A stretch of DNA of 64,000 bases from Flavobacteriales bacterium UBA952 (GCA_002293185.1 DBCS01000008.1:457085-521084); one strand, 5' to 3'; positions 18,853 through 27,963 are shown, counted from the first letter of the stretch. Translations and numbers: made by a program. The notes: a model not told the origin generated them from the sequence alone.

Positions 18853-19668
18853 ATGAAAAAGGCTTTTCTACTTTTGTTTTTAGTGCTTGCGCTTATCACG
18901 CAAGCACAAAAACGCACTTTTTTATCGCGTTCAGAGATTGGTTTCCACGTAGGTCAAACCTATTATCTCGGAGATCTCAACCCTTATAAACAATTCAACA
19001 ACGCGCATCTTGCAGGTGGTCTTTTATACCGCTACAACTTCAATAACCGACTCGCGCTTCGTTTGAATTACTTGTATGGTCAGGTTTCTGCTGCAGACTC
19101 CACTTCTCCATATCCTCTTTTGGTCAATCGAAATTTGAGTTTTCAGTCCAAACTTCACGAAGTTGCTGCAGGTTTAGAATTTCATTATGTACCTTTTCAA
19201 TTTGGCAGTAGTCGCTATCCGGCCACTGCTTATTTACTGGCGCAAGTTGGTGTCTTTCACATGAACCCGCAGGTATATTACAACAATGCTTGGCAAGATC
19301 TTCAACCCCTCGCCACAGAAGGGCAGGGAACGAGTGCCAATGCGCAAAAACCCTACAATCTCTATCAACTATGCCTGCCTCTTGGAATGGGGGTAAAAGT
19401 AAGTCTAGGGAAAATGGCCACTTTCAATTTAGATCTTGCTATTCGCAAAACCTTCACCGACCATCTCGACGACGTCGGTGCTGATTTCTATGCAGATCCG
19501 CAAATTCTTTCCGATGAAGTTTCACAAGTAGCAGCAACACTTTCTAACCAAAGTCTGGACGGAAATCGCTTTGGAAAGCGCGGCACGAGCACTACCAATG
19601 ATTGGTATGTTTATGCAGGCGCATCGCTTACCATTCGCCTAGGAAAGGGCGGGGGTTGTTTTTATTAA
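18853..19668 (+). CDS. DUF6089-like outer-membrane beta-barrel protein
   Basis: A 271-residue exported protein with a signal peptide (ending ALITQAQ) and alternating hydrophobic strands ending in an aromatic residue, typical of small outer-membrane barrels. The segment EIGFHVGQTYYLGDLNPYK matches the N-terminus of DUF6089 proteins common in Bacteroidota. The function is unknown. The preferred start is ATG 18853; an upstream in-frame GTG at 18844 would add three residues before the signal peptide. A TATTTTTG box (18823-18830) begins just after the typA stop. A small lipoprotein gene follows after 11 bp. Confidence 0.75.
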   Translation: MKKAFLLLFLVLALITQAQKRTFLSRSEIGFHVGQTYYLGDLNPYKQFNNAHLAGGLLYRYNFNNRLALRLNYLYGQVSAADSTSPYPLLVNRNLSFQSKLHEVAAGLEFHYVPFQFGSSRYPATAYLLAQVGVFHMNPQVYYNNAWQDLQPLATEGQGTSANAQKPYNLYQLCLPLGMGVKVSLGKMATFNLDLAIRKTFTDHLDDVGADFYADPQILSDEVSQVAATLSNQSLDGNRFGKRGTSTTNDWYVYAGASLTIRLGKGGGCFY

Positions 19669-19679
19669 ATTGAATTTTT

Positions 19680-19949
19680 ATGAAAAAGTATTTGATCATT
19701 TCTCTTGTGGGTTTATTTTTTTCTTGTCAGTCCGAGGTTTGCCAGTGTGCCGACCAATGGCTTGAAATGACCCAAGCCTTAAAAGCGGCCGAATCAAAAG
19801 GGCAACCAGTCGATCAACTTCTGAAACAATACGAAGCACCCATGAAAAAATGTGAGCATTTAGACGCAAATAAGACTGCAGCGGAAAAGCAACAAATGCT
19901 CGAAGAATTACGTAATTGCGATTCCTATAAAAAAATAGGAAAAGACTAG
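19680..19949 (+). CDS. Small Cys-rich lipoprotein (paralogue of the one at 41694)
   Basis: An 89-residue predicted lipoprotein: hydrophobic leader with lipobox LFFSC, then CQC, and two further Cys residues in MKKCEHLD and LRNCDSY. The spacing CxC...C...C and the AAEKQQMLEELRNC ending resemble the 70-residue lipoprotein at 41694-41906. No known family was recognised. It probably shares a transcript with the DUF6089-like gene 11 bp upstream. Its TAG stop overlaps the TAG stop of the convergent deacetylase gene (shared CTAG). Confidence 0.7.
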   Translation: MKKYLIISLVGLFFSCQSEVCQCADQWLEMTQALKAAESKGQPVDQLLKQYEAPMKKCEHLDANKTAAEKQQMLEELRNCDSYKKIGKD

Positions 19950-21235
19950 CGCTTACCTGGCGTTAAGGAAAAATTTGCTTTAAAGACGTCCTGGTAAGTG
20001 GCCCAATGCTGGTAACCCGTAATTGTTTCGTTGTGCCATAAAAAGCTAAACGTACCCCCATATTTCTTTACCGTAGCATATAAATTCTCAATCCGATGTA
20101 TTGCTTTATCTGGGCTAAGTTGAAGATACTCAAGTAGTGTTCCATCCATATATACGAATGGATGAACATTTAAATGAGTCACCTCATTTTTTTGTAAATC
20201 GAACCATTTAAAAGTACGTGCTGTCCCGGCCCTAAATCCAGTTTGTTCGGCGTAACCCATTGTGTAGTCGTGCGTGATACCCATTATTATGAGCTGATTG
20301 TAAGTATGGGGTAAGCGTAGTAGCAAAAAGTGCTGTCGGTTACTATGAGGGCGATAACCAGTAATCTGTTCGAGCCGCTCAATTTCGAGCGCTAATTGTT
20401 GTGGATTATTCTTCGTTAGTGAACTTCCATGGATGCCCACCTCTATATGTGCGGCAATTTGTTTGATTTTGTCTTGTTGTGCTGGGTTAAGGTGTGAGAT
20501 GTTTTTGTCGAGTTTGGTGTAATTTCCTAGCAACCAAAAAACTTTGGTGTCAGGATAATTTGCTGCAATGCTGGCAATAAGATCAAAGCTATCGTAAGGG
20601 TCTTGTTTTGAGCCACTTCGAACCAGTTTTCTATCCTTCACTCTATCAGATCTGCGGTAAAAAATATCTTTGCAATTGGCAAAAAAAGTACGAATTGTGT
20701 TTTTGTGTGCGTAGGCAAAAGCATTGTCGATGTCAAAAGTTGGCTGAAAATAAAATCTTGGCTTTTGTGCTTGAAAACTTTGATTAAAGCGTTGTTCTAA
20801 ATAGGAAATGATGGCCTCGCTCCATACATCGCATATGGGAACTTGGAGCCAGTTATGGGTAAAAGCGACTGAGGCGCTGGCTTCGAAGCGATCGAGCGAA
20901 TCTGTGGAAAAGATTTGGTACTCTTCCATGCGGCTCAGGACATAAAAAATAGAGGCCAATACATCGGGTGTTCCGTTGAATTCAAGGCATTCAATACCCT
21001 CAAAAGCGCTTTTTATTGGTGGTTTAGATAAAAGTTCGTCTTCAAAAAGTAGCTCAGCTGGTCTTATTTGTAAAGCATCTTCAAAATCTCGGTTAGAATA
21101 ATTGAGTTTTGGCCCCTTTGCACCCATAAATGCAATTCCGTCATTGGTGAGCTCGTAGGCTACTTTTCTATCTGTAAAAACAAATGAAAGCGTATAGAGC
21201 AAGCGCTCTGTGATATACTCAACATAAATAAGCAT
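19946..21235 (-). CDS. Polysaccharide deacetylase-family protein
   Basis: A 429-residue protein. The N-terminal ~150 residues fit the domain that precedes NodB-type deacetylase domains in Bacteroidota (DUF7033-like). The C-terminal part has the metal-site motif PTFDIDNAFAY (a TFDID variant of TFDDG), EVGIHGSSL, and late HNETITGY. It probably removes N-acetyl groups from a surface glycan. It is translationally coupled to wecB upstream through a TAATG overlap, which supports a role in amino-sugar polysaccharide synthesis. Confidence 0.78.
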   Translation of the reverse strand: MLIYVEYITERLLYTLSFVFTDRKVAYELTNDGIAFMGAKGPKLNYSNRDFEDALQIRPAELLFEDELLSKPPIKSAFEGIECLEFNGTPDVLASIFYVLSRMEEYQIFSTDSLDRFEASASVAFTHNWLQVPICDVWSEAIISYLEQRFNQSFQAQKPRFYFQPTFDIDNAFAYAHKNTIRTFFANCKDIFYRRSDRVKDRKLVRSGSKQDPYDSFDLIASIAANYPDTKVFWLLGNYTKLDKNISHLNPAQQDKIKQIAAHIEVGIHGSSLTKNNPQQLALEIERLEQITGYRPHSNRQHFLLLRLPHTYNQLIIMGITHDYTMGYAEQTGFRAGTARTFKWFDLQKNEVTHLNVHPFVYMDGTLLEYLQLSPDKAIHRIENLYATVKKYGGTFSFLWHNETITGYQHWATYQDVFKANFSLTPGKR

Positions 21236-22386
21236 TAGAGATCAGAAATTATTTTTTCACAAATAAAGGCAGCTGCCTTTCCGTCTCCAAAGATTGCAGG
21301 GTCTGTATGTATTTTTTGTCCGATTAAATGGGTGGCTGCTCGAATTATTTTTTCTTTATTTGCGCCAGTTAGAATAGCTGCTCCTGCTGCTACTACTTCT
21401 ATCCATTCTGTTTGATCGCGCAAAATAACGCAGGGTTTGGCAAAGAAATAGGCTTCTTTTTGCACCCCTCCGCTATCTGTAATGATTATTTTGGCATTTT
21501 GCTCCAGCGCAATCATGTCTAAAAACCCAGCAGGAGCAATCATGCGCAGTTTCTTTTGGCCCGCCATTTTTTGCTGAAAATCCGCAGTTAATAGGGTTTC
21601 AATTTTGTTTTTTGTGCGCGGGTGAATGGGTAAAATGACCTCTAAATTGGTTTGTGTGATGAGATCTTGTAAAGCTTCTAAAATATCCTGAAGTGCTTTT
21701 GGGTCGTCGGTATTGGAGTCTCGGTGAACCGTGCACAAAATGAACGCATTTGGATGTAGGCCCAATTGCTCGATGATCGTAGACTTTTCATTGCTTAGTT
21801 TGGCATAGTACAAACTGTTGTCGTACATGATGTCTCCGCAATGATAGACGTTTGGTGCATCAATTGAAGCCGGCAAATGCTGCTCAAGTTGGAATCCTTC
21901 GTTCGTTAAATTACGAATACCCGCTTTCGTAGGAACAAAAAGTAGCGTACTCATATGGTCGGCAGAAATCCGGTTGATTTCTTCTGGCATGGCCTTGTTA
22001 AAACTGCGCAAACCCGCTTCAATATGGACAACGGGAATATGAATCTTTACTGCGGCCAATGCAGCGGCAATTGTGGAGTTGGTATCGCCATAGATGACCA
22101 CTGCAGAAGGTTGTTCTTTAAACAGGATGTCTTCAATGCCGCTAAGCATGGCTGCGGTCATGTACCCGTGGGTGCCACTACCTACTGCTAAATTGTAGTT
22201 AGGTAGTGGAATGCCGAGTTCTTCAAAAAATACGGCCGACATATTTTCGTCGTAATGCTGTCCGGTATGCACCAGAACTTCTTCAATCGCTGAGGCGTAA
22301 TGGGTGCGTATGGCACGGCTAAGCGCAGCAGCTTTGATAATTTGGGGGCGGGCACCAATGACCGTTAAAATTTTCTTTTTTGACAT
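21235..22386 (-). CDS. wecB: UDP-N-acetylglucosamine 2-epimerase (non-hydrolysing)
   Basis: A 383-residue enzyme converting UDP-GlcNAc to UDP-ManNAc for surface polysaccharides. Motifs: TVIGARPQIIKAAALSR near the N-terminus, VLVHTGQHYD, YGDTNSTIAAALAA, VHIEAGLRSF, PEEINRI, and TDSGGVQKEAYFF near the C-terminus. The ATG at 22386 (MSKKKIL) fits the family; the open frame upstream overlaps radC. It sits in the operon radC-wecB-deacetylase. Confidence 0.93.
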   Translation of the reverse strand: MSKKKILTVIGARPQIIKAAALSRAIRTHYASAIEEVLVHTGQHYDENMSAVFFEELGIPLPNYNLAVGSGTHGYMTAAMLSGIEDILFKEQPSAVVIYGDTNSTIAAALAAVKIHIPVVHIEAGLRSFNKAMPEEINRISADHMSTLLFVPTKAGIRNLTNEGFQLEQHLPASIDAPNVYHCGDIMYDNSLYYAKLSNEKSTIIEQLGLHPNAFILCTVHRDSNTDDPKALQDILEALQDLITQTNLEVILPIHPRTKNKIETLLTADFQQKMAGQKKLRMIAPAGFLDMIALEQNAKIIITDSGGVQKEAYFFAKPCVILRDQTEWIEVVAAGAAILTGANKEKIIRAATHLIGQKIHTDPAIFGDGKAAAFICEKIISDL

Positions 22387-22387
22387 A

Positions 22388-23023
22388 TTATAGAAGCCCT
22401 TCATCGGCGAAGCTAAAATAGCCATTATCTGTGAAAATGACGTGGTCGAGTAGTTTCATATCGATCAGCTTTGCGAAATCCTTGATGTCTTTGGTCAAGG
22501 ACTGATCTTGAGCGCTTGGTTTGCATTGCCCACTCGGATGGTTATGGCACAAGACGAATCCTGTTGCAGCACAGCGCAGCGCTTGTTGGAAAATTCTTTT
22601 TGCGTCGGCAATTGTACTATGCCTTCCGCCAATACTCAATTGCGTAATATCAATGATTTGATTGGAGTAATTGAGATACAATACAAAGAATTGTTCGTGG
22701 TCGAGGTCGGCGAGTTGAACCTGGAGTAGGTCGTAAACATCCTTGGAGGTTTTGATGCTGCATTTTTGACGTACTTCTGCGCTTTGATACCTTCTGCTGA
22801 TTTCAAAAAGTCCAAGAATTCTTTTTGCAGTATGCGCATCGAGCCCATAAATTTCGAGCAAATCCCATTCCGTACTTTTGGCTAAAGTTCGCCAGTTTTT
22901 TTGATGCCAACGCCAAGTGCGCTCGAGGACGGTGTCTTGCTTGGGTTGTTGTTTAGGTTCGCCGCACACCAAAATCAGTAATTCGGCATCACTGAGTCGT
23001 TGAAGAGATTTTTCTTGTTTCAT
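22388..23023 (-). CDS. radC: RadC-family JAB-domain protein
   Basis: A 211-residue RadC-like protein. The N-terminal helix-hairpin-helix part (LSDAELLILV, then WDLLEIYGLDAHTAKRIL) is followed by a JAMM/MPN domain with the motif HNHPSG and downstream D (QDQSLTKD), typical of RadC. The historical DNA-repair role is uncertain; the domain looks like a metal-dependent hydrolase. It is slightly shorter than the usual ~230 residues. The stop is 1 bp before the wecB start, so the genes form one unit. Confidence 0.9.
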   Translation of the reverse strand: MKQEKSLQRLSDAELLILVCGEPKQQPKQDTVLERTWRWHQKNWRTLAKSTEWDLLEIYGLDAHTAKRILGLFEISRRYQSAEVRQKCSIKTSKDVYDLLQVQLADLDHEQFFVLYLNYSNQIIDITQLSIGGRHSTIADAKRIFQQALRCAATGFVLCHNHPSGQCKPSAQDQSLTKDIKDFAKLIDMKLLDHVIFTDNGYFSFADEGLL

Positions 23024-23092
23024 TCAATGAATAACGCAGCAATAAAGGCTTGCGTACAGCGGTGGAAAACTTTTTATAAGCAGAAGATTTTA

Positions 23093-23100
23093 TAACTTAG
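23093..23100 (+). promoter_or_regulatory. Near-consensus -7 box (TAACTTAG) 4 nt from the SUI1 gene
   Basis: One mismatch to TAnnTTTG, followed by CGCT and the ATG at 23105, the recurring 4-nt spacing of this window. Confidence 0.35.
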
Positions 23101-23104
23101 CGCT

Positions 23105-23449
23105 ATGGCCAAAAAGCAACAGAAAATCCAAAACGTGGTGTATAGTACCAATCCAAATTTTGCTTATGAATTTGAGCAATCCAATGATATACAGACACTT
23201 CCGCCTCAGCAACAGCGCCTTTATATCAGTATAGACCGCAAGCAGCGCGCAGGTAAGGAGGTCACGCTCATTGAAGGTTTTGTAGGCAACGAAGACGACC
23301 TCAAAGAGCTGGGGAAAATACTGAAAAGCAAGTGTGGCGTCGGTGGAAGCGTCAAGGACAACGCAATTTTGATCCAAGGCAACTTCAAGCAAAAAATCTA
23401 TGATTTACTGCGCAAAGAGGGCTACTCACAGACCAAACAAAAAGGTTAA
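23105..23449 (+). CDS. SUI1/eIF1-family translation factor (YciH-like)
   Basis: A 114-residue protein with a C-terminal SUI1 domain (about residues 38-110): RLYISIDRKQRAGKEVTLIEG, then GKILKSKCGVGGSVKDN and ILIQGNFKQKIYDLL. Bacterial SUI1 proteins resemble eukaryotic eIF1 and may influence start-codon selection, a role that would be notable in an organism with few Shine-Dalgarno sites. Its TAA stop overlaps that of the convergent cation transporter (shared TTAA). Confidence 0.9.
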   Translation: MAKKQQKIQNVVYSTNPNFAYEFEQSNDIQTLPPQQQRLYISIDRKQRAGKEVTLIEGFVGNEDDLKELGKILKSKCGVGGSVKDNAILIQGNFKQKIYDLLRKEGYSQTKQKG

Positions 23450-24327
23450 TTCAGATTTGGCGCGGGTTCTATATGGATGAGCACATCTGTTAAGTACGGG
23501 AAAACCGCCATCAAATGATCTTTGAGTGCGTGCGAAATGCCATGCCCTTCCGTTACGCTCAGGTTGCCATCTATCTCAAGGTGCAGGTCCACAACATAAG
23601 TCATGCCGTTTTTGCGCGCCCAACATTTCTCAATTGCGATCACACCCGGAACCTTTGTTGAGGCTTCATGAATTTGCTCAATGAGGTCATGATGCGTATG
23701 TTCGTCCATGATTTCGCCGAGCGCGGGCCTAAAAATTCGGAAGGCGTTGTAAACAATAAAGAATGAGGCAATGAGTGCAGCCCAGTCATCGGCTTTTTCG
23801 AAACCTTTGCCAAACAAAAAGGTGGCTAAAATCCCTAAAAAGGCAATCAATGAAGAGAGCGCATCTGAACGGTGATGCCACGCATCGGCCTTGAGACTAG
23901 TTGAATTGGTTTGTTGCCCTTTGCGATAGACGTACTGATAGCTCAATTCTTTGATCAGGATGATGGCCGCAAGCACATAAAGCGTGAAGAAGGCAGGTTG
24001 TTCTTGTTTTTCAGACAGGTGTCGAACGCTTTCTACTGCAATAATTGTGGCCGAGACCAATAAGAAGCCGACAACCGCAAAAGTAACCAAGGGTTCGGCT
24101 TTGCCATGGCCATAGGGGTGGTCTTCGTCTGGCGGCTTACTGGCATAGTGTATACCAAATAACACAAGAAAGCTAGAAAAGATATCTGAACAAGATTCTA
24201 TGGCGTCGGCAATCAGCGCGTCGGAGTGTCCGATGACGCCAGCGGCTCCCTTTACAATAGCAAGTAGGGCGTTGGTCACGACGCTCAGTAAAGCGGTTCT
24301 TTTGGCCTGTTTCAATATAACTTTCAC
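23446..24327 (-). CDS. Cation diffusion facilitator (CDF) transporter
   Basis: A 293-residue inner-membrane transporter with about six TM helices. Metal-site helices show the HSDALIADAIESCSDIF and AWHHRSDALSSLIAFLG patterns, with HPYGHGKAEPL between; the C-terminal ~80 residues are the cytosolic metal-binding domain. It probably exports Zn2+, Co2+, Fe2+ or Mn2+. The start codon is GTG, four bases after a perfect TACCTTTG box. Confidence 0.92.
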   Translation of the reverse strand: MKVILKQAKRTALLSVVTNALLAIVKGAAGVIGHSDALIADAIESCSDIFSSFLVLFGIHYASKPPDEDHPYGHGKAEPLVTFAVVGFLLVSATIIAVESVRHLSEKQEQPAFFTLYVLAAIILIKELSYQYVYRKGQQTNSTSLKADAWHHRSDALSSLIAFLGILATFLFGKGFEKADDWAALIASFFIVYNAFRIFRPALGEIMDEHTHHDLIEQIHEASTKVPGVIAIEKCWARKNGMTYVVDLHLEIDGNLSVTEGHGISHALKDHLMAVFPYLTDVLIHIEPAPNLN

Positions 24328-24331
24328 AACT

Positions 24332-24362
24332 CAAAGGTAAGATAACTAAAGGGCAAGTCAAA
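24332..24362 (-). promoter_or_regulatory. Complete -33/-7 promoter for the CDF gene
   Basis: On the minus strand TTTG is followed by 19 bases and TACCTTTG (24332-24339), matching the Bacteroidota TTTG-N19-TAnnTTTG promoter. The -7 box ends four bases before the GTG start, so the mRNA would begin at the start codon. The -33 box overlaps the T-tract of the upstream terminator. Confidence 0.7.
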
Positions 24363-24391
24363 AAAAAAGCGGCTCCGAAGAACCGCTTTTC
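24360..24391 (-). terminator. Terminator with UUCG loop downstream of the T9SS gene
   Basis: Minus-strand hairpin AAAAGCGGTTC-TTCG-GAGCCGCTTTT followed by a run of T. The stem contains one G:U pair that exists only in minus-strand RNA, which fixes the direction. It ends transcription coming from the gene at 26967-24517. Confidence 0.85.
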
Positions 24392-24392
24392 T

Positions 24393-24463
24393 GGATAGGG
24401 CAGGTGGACCACCACTATCCATAACCTAACTATAAACTACTGCGTTCAGGTATTTGCAAATAC
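24393..24463 (-). other. Structured intergenic stretch, possible small RNA or 3' UTR
   Basis: The 189-bp gap between the T9SS gene and the CDF gene holds an imperfect long hairpin (GGATAG/CTATCC outer arms at 24393-24398 and 24415-24420; GGTGG/CCACC inner arms) just before the terminator, and a perfect palindrome GTATTTGCAAATAC at 24450-24463. TGTATTTG on the minus strand is one base from a -7 consensus. It may be a ~90-nt RNA or simply a structured 3' end. Confidence 0.3.
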
Positions 24464-24516
24464 AATGCCAAAAACGAAAAAATAGAGGGGAAGAGGGTGT
24501 CGAAAATTGACAATAG

Positions 24517-26967
24517 TTACAATTTGATAAATTTACCTTTTTGACGACCTCCTTCAATCAAATAAATACCGCTTTCAAGTGACTGAACACTTATGGTTTG
24601 GCCTGGTCCAACGAGTTCATTAAAAACCACTTTTCCATTGATGTCTTTGATCTGAATTTGGTTGAGCTCAGTTAAACCTAAACTGATTTGAGTTTGTGCT
24701 GGATTCGGATAAACCTGGAGCACAACTTCAAGTTCGTCAAGGTTGTCGAGCCACATATTTTGATGGAAGGTCGTATTGGTTACAATCGGGTCATTCCAGT
24801 CGAAATAGATGTAGGCTGTATTTTCAATGGTAGACATGATAGGGTTATTGACATTTTCTAAAATGCGATAAGTGAAATGACCATGGCTTTGGGGCTCATT
24901 GCTCGTTGAATCTGGCAACCAAATTTGATTGAATTCAAAGCGCATGATGCCATTTCCTAAATTGACTACTTGCATGGGGTGAGACGTTTCTATGAGCGTA
25001 AAACTCGTCCAATTTAGCAAGGTGCTCAAGGTATCGATGATATATACATTTTGTGCAGGAGCAGTACCTGTGTTTTGGAAGCGAATGGTATATGTGAGTG
25101 CATCATCGGTAAAAGCATCTAAGAAACCTAAAGGATATGCTTCATTCATGTAATCTGTACTTGCATTTTTGTCGTTAGGGTCGTAGGCATTGCCCAAGAT
25201 TTGCAGCAAAGAACCACTGTTGTTGTAGGTGCCGCAATCATTGACAGCACCTGTTGGTGCAATGGTAGAGGTGTAAAAATGCTGCGCCCCGTTGATCAGG
25301 CCACCCGGCACACTAAACAAAATGACATCATAATTGCTGAAATTAGCAGCGTTGCTCGTTAAATTCCAAGTGATGGTATTGCCTGAAATGCTGTAGTTTG
25401 GATTTTGAATACTGGAAAGAATTGGGCTTACGCCTGCAGGATACGTAAAGCTCAAGGTGTAAGTGCCAGCAGCGCTCGGGCCGTAGCTCCCCCAATTGAT
25501 TTTGATGTAGGCCGTACTATTTTGATAATAGCCAATCCAGGGTGTAACGGTGGTCCAGAGGTCTGCGCATGTAGAGGTGCTGCCGCCGCAATCTACAGCA
25601 ATAAAACCTGTGTTGGCTGTGCTGCTTGTGCCACCTAGAAGTGTAAGCACACCGATTGTTGGGTTGTAGCCGTTGTAGATCAGCCAAGATTGGCTAATTG
25701 TGGCTAACAGATAAGCATTGGTGCTGTATTGTCCGCAGTAACTAAAATAACCGCTTGAATCAGTATAAACTGTAACAGAACTATTGGTAACACTCGCGTT
25801 ATAAAGGAGAACAGGTACGCCACTTAATGGTGCCTCGCCGGCATTCATCACCCCATTTGCATTGGCATCACAAAATACATAACCTGAATAACAAAGCGTT
25901 GGCGTTACGGCTCCATTACAATTCAAAGGAAAGTTAACGGTACTTACCGGCACACCGCTGTTGCAAGGAGTACCTGATATGTTAGTGACATTGCTTCCGT
26001 TGTTGTTGAGGATAAGATAGCCGTGCTGTGCGAGCCAATTTGAATTCATGGTCAATGCGTACGTATTATTGATGGTGCCGGGATAACTGATGTTGTAAAA
26101 GCCATTGGCATTCGAATACACAACCGTGCCATTTACGGTAATGGGTGCATTGGCAATTGGCGTTTCGCCGTTGTCCAGGACGCCGTTGTCGTTGGCATCG
26201 CAGTAGACTTGGCCCGAAGCGCAGAGCATTGTGGTTTGACTAGCGCAATTTAAGGTAATTACTATTGTTGAAACGCCAGTCGAAACAAGAATGTTCGGGC
26301 TCGGAATAATATTTCCGATGACATAATTATTAGCGCTCAGCCAAGCGGGGTCAATGGAGATGTTGTAGCTGCCCGCCCAAATGTTATTCATGATGAACAT
26401 GTTGTTTTGGAGGGTATCAGTGTAGGTGTTTGTTGCGTTTGATAAGGTAACCGGAACCGGCGCATTGATTTGTGAATCGATGGTGCCGTCGTTGTTGCAA
26501 TCGACTTGTATCATGCAGTAGAAGTAGGCAGTACAAGAGCCAACGGTATACTGAATGCTATCGTAGGCATAAGTTTGATTGGCAGGGTTATAGACGGTGG
26601 TGGTAACGGTGTAAGTGCCAGCCGAGCTATACGTATGATTCAAGGGCGGATTCATCACAATATTTGTGCCTGCTGTAGAGGTTCCTCCACCGGCATTAGT
26701 TGTAGCGCCATCGCCCCAATTGACTACTGTTTGGAACTGAAAACCATTGAAATTATTTCCTGTGATGACATATGGTAGGTCAAAATAATTCGTTGAGTTG
26801 GTCGCTGGGTTCACTGCTGAAAAACCAATGCTTAAAGTTGAATCACAACTTGTAGTGACCGCATTAGGCCCGAGAGAAAGTCCATTGATTGCAAAACCAG
26901 TCACTTGGGCAAAACTGAGTTTGGAAAAAATGAAAAGGCTAAAAAGGAGTAGGTAAAGTGCTTTCAT
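24517..26967 (-). CDS. Large secreted surface protein with SdrD-like repeats, DUF7619 and T9SS type A signal
   Basis: An 816-residue exported protein. Order: signal peptide (ending SKLSFAQ); PKD-like segment VVNWGDGATTN with YSSAGTYTVTTTVY; two or three short domains of the kind YCDANDNGVLDNGETPIANAP and FCDANANGVMNAGEAPLSGVP, which look like Ca-binding SdrD B-type repeats; a DUF7619 region starting AYDPNDKNAS with YTIRFQNTGTAPAQNV; and a T9SS type A signal (QVYPNPAQTQISLGL ... SGIYLIEGG). It is probably a surface adhesin or structural protein. No TAnnTTTG box is clear upstream. Confidence 0.85.
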   Translation of the reverse strand: MKALYLLLFSLFIFSKLSFAQVTGFAINGLSLGPNAVTTSCDSTLSIGFSAVNPATNSTNYFDLPYVITGNNFNGFQFQTVVNWGDGATTNAGGGTSTAGTNIVMNPPLNHTYSSAGTYTVTTTVYNPANQTYAYDSIQYTVGSCTAYFYCMIQVDCNNDGTIDSQINAPVPVTLSNATNTYTDTLQNNMFIMNNIWAGSYNISIDPAWLSANNYVIGNIIPSPNILVSTGVSTIVITLNCASQTTMLCASGQVYCDANDNGVLDNGETPIANAPITVNGTVVYSNANGFYNISYPGTINNTYALTMNSNWLAQHGYLILNNNGSNVTNISGTPCNSGVPVSTVNFPLNCNGAVTPTLCYSGYVFCDANANGVMNAGEAPLSGVPVLLYNASVTNSSVTVYTDSSGYFSYCGQYSTNAYLLATISQSWLIYNGYNPTIGVLTLLGGTSSTANTGFIAVDCGGSTSTCADLWTTVTPWIGYYQNSTAYIKINWGSYGPSAAGTYTLSFTYPAGVSPILSSIQNPNYSISGNTITWNLTSNAANFSNYDVILFSVPGGLINGAQHFYTSTIAPTGAVNDCGTYNNSGSLLQILGNAYDPNDKNASTDYMNEAYPLGFLDAFTDDALTYTIRFQNTGTAPAQNVYIIDTLSTLLNWTSFTLIETSHPMQVVNLGNGIMRFEFNQIWLPDSTSNEPQSHGHFTYRILENVNNPIMSTIENTAYIYFDWNDPIVTNTTFHQNMWLDNLDELEVVLQVYPNPAQTQISLGLTELNQIQIKDINGKVVFNELVGPGQTISVQSLESGIYLIEGGRQKGKFIKL

Positions 26968-27034
26968 ATGATTTGATTTATGAACAAGACGCCTTCCTTT
27001 GGCAAGAGGTTGCTTGGGTTGTGCAAAGGATTAT

Positions 27035-27042
27035 TAACTTTG
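27035..27042 (+). promoter_or_regulatory. Promoter -7 box (TAACTTTG) 6 nt from the DUF58 gene
   Basis: Exact TAnnTTTG match; six bases (TTCTAG) separate it from the ATG at 27049. A TTG lies 18 nt upstream as a possible -33 element. Confidence 0.55.
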
Positions 27043-27048
27043 TTCTAG

Positions 27049-27963
27049 ATGAAGACAATAGACCGTTTACGTTTAGCACATTTTAGTAACCTCGAATTAT
27101 TAGCAAAGCAGGTCGTGGAGGGTTTTATAACAGGTTTACACAAAAGTCCTTTTCATGGGTTTTCAGTAGAGTTCGCTGAACACAGGCTCTATAACCCAGG
27201 TGAATCCACGCGCAATATCGATTGGCGTCTTTATGGTCGTTCTGAAAAGTTGTTTACCAAAAAGTATGAAGAGGAAACCAACTTGCGTTGCCAAATCGTT
27301 ATTGACGATTCCAGTTCTATGTACTTTCCGCAAGAAGGCATCAGCAAATTTGAATACGCGGTTTATGCAGCGGCCAGTTTAATTGAATTACTCAAAAGAC
27401 AGCGCGATGCCGTTGGTCTGAGTTTCTTTAATGAAACACTCGAGCTTCAAACACCAGCTAAATCTTCTCTTTTGCACCACCGCTACTTATATAGCGAGCT
27501 AGAAAGACGCTTAACCACTTATCAAGAGAAAGCTAAAAAGCAAACGGCTTCCATTGCTGCGCTTCATGCAGTTGCAGAACTCACCCACAAACGGAGTCTA
27601 GTTATTCTTTTTTCAGACCTTCTCGATGATCCACAGCACACCGACCCACTTTTCGATGCTTTGCAACACCTCAAGCACAACAAGCATGAAGTCATCCTTT
27701 TTCATGTGCACCATGCGGGATACGAGAAGTCTTTTCAATTAGAAGACAGGCCTTATCAGCTCATCGATATGGAAACAGGTGAACGCATGCTTTTGCGTCC
27801 TGGAGAAGTTCGCGAAAAGTATCAGGCGGCAATCAATTTATATTTTGAGCAAATTAGTAAAAGGTGTTTGAACAACAGTATTGATTTTATGCCGGCACCA
27901 ATTGAAGAAGGATACGATCAAGTACTCTTAAAATATCTCTTGAAGCGCCAGCAGCTTTTTTAA
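27049..27963 (+). CDS. DUF58 domain-containing protein (von Willebrand A-like)
   Basis: A 304-residue protein of the DUF58 family. Typical segments: GFSVEFAEHRLYNPGESTRNIDWRLYGR (split here as FAEHRLYNPGES and DWRLYGR) and a vWA-like MIDAS DDSSSMYF (DxSxS). DUF58 proteins usually work with a MoxR AAA+ ATPase in protein maturation or envelope functions; no moxR gene is in this window. The stop lies 5 bp from the stop of the convergent hydroxylase gene. Confidence 0.87.
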   Translation: MKTIDRLRLAHFSNLELLAKQVVEGFITGLHKSPFHGFSVEFAEHRLYNPGESTRNIDWRLYGRSEKLFTKKYEEETNLRCQIVIDDSSSMYFPQEGISKFEYAVYAAASLIELLKRQRDAVGLSFFNETLELQTPAKSSLLHHRYLYSELERRLTTYQEKAKKQTASIAALHAVAELTHKRSLVILFSDLLDDPQHTDPLFDALQHLKHNKHEVILFHVHHAGYEKSFQLEDRPYQLIDMETGERMLLRPGEVREKYQAAINLYFEQISKRCLNNSIDFMPAPIEEGYDQVLLKYLLKRQQLF

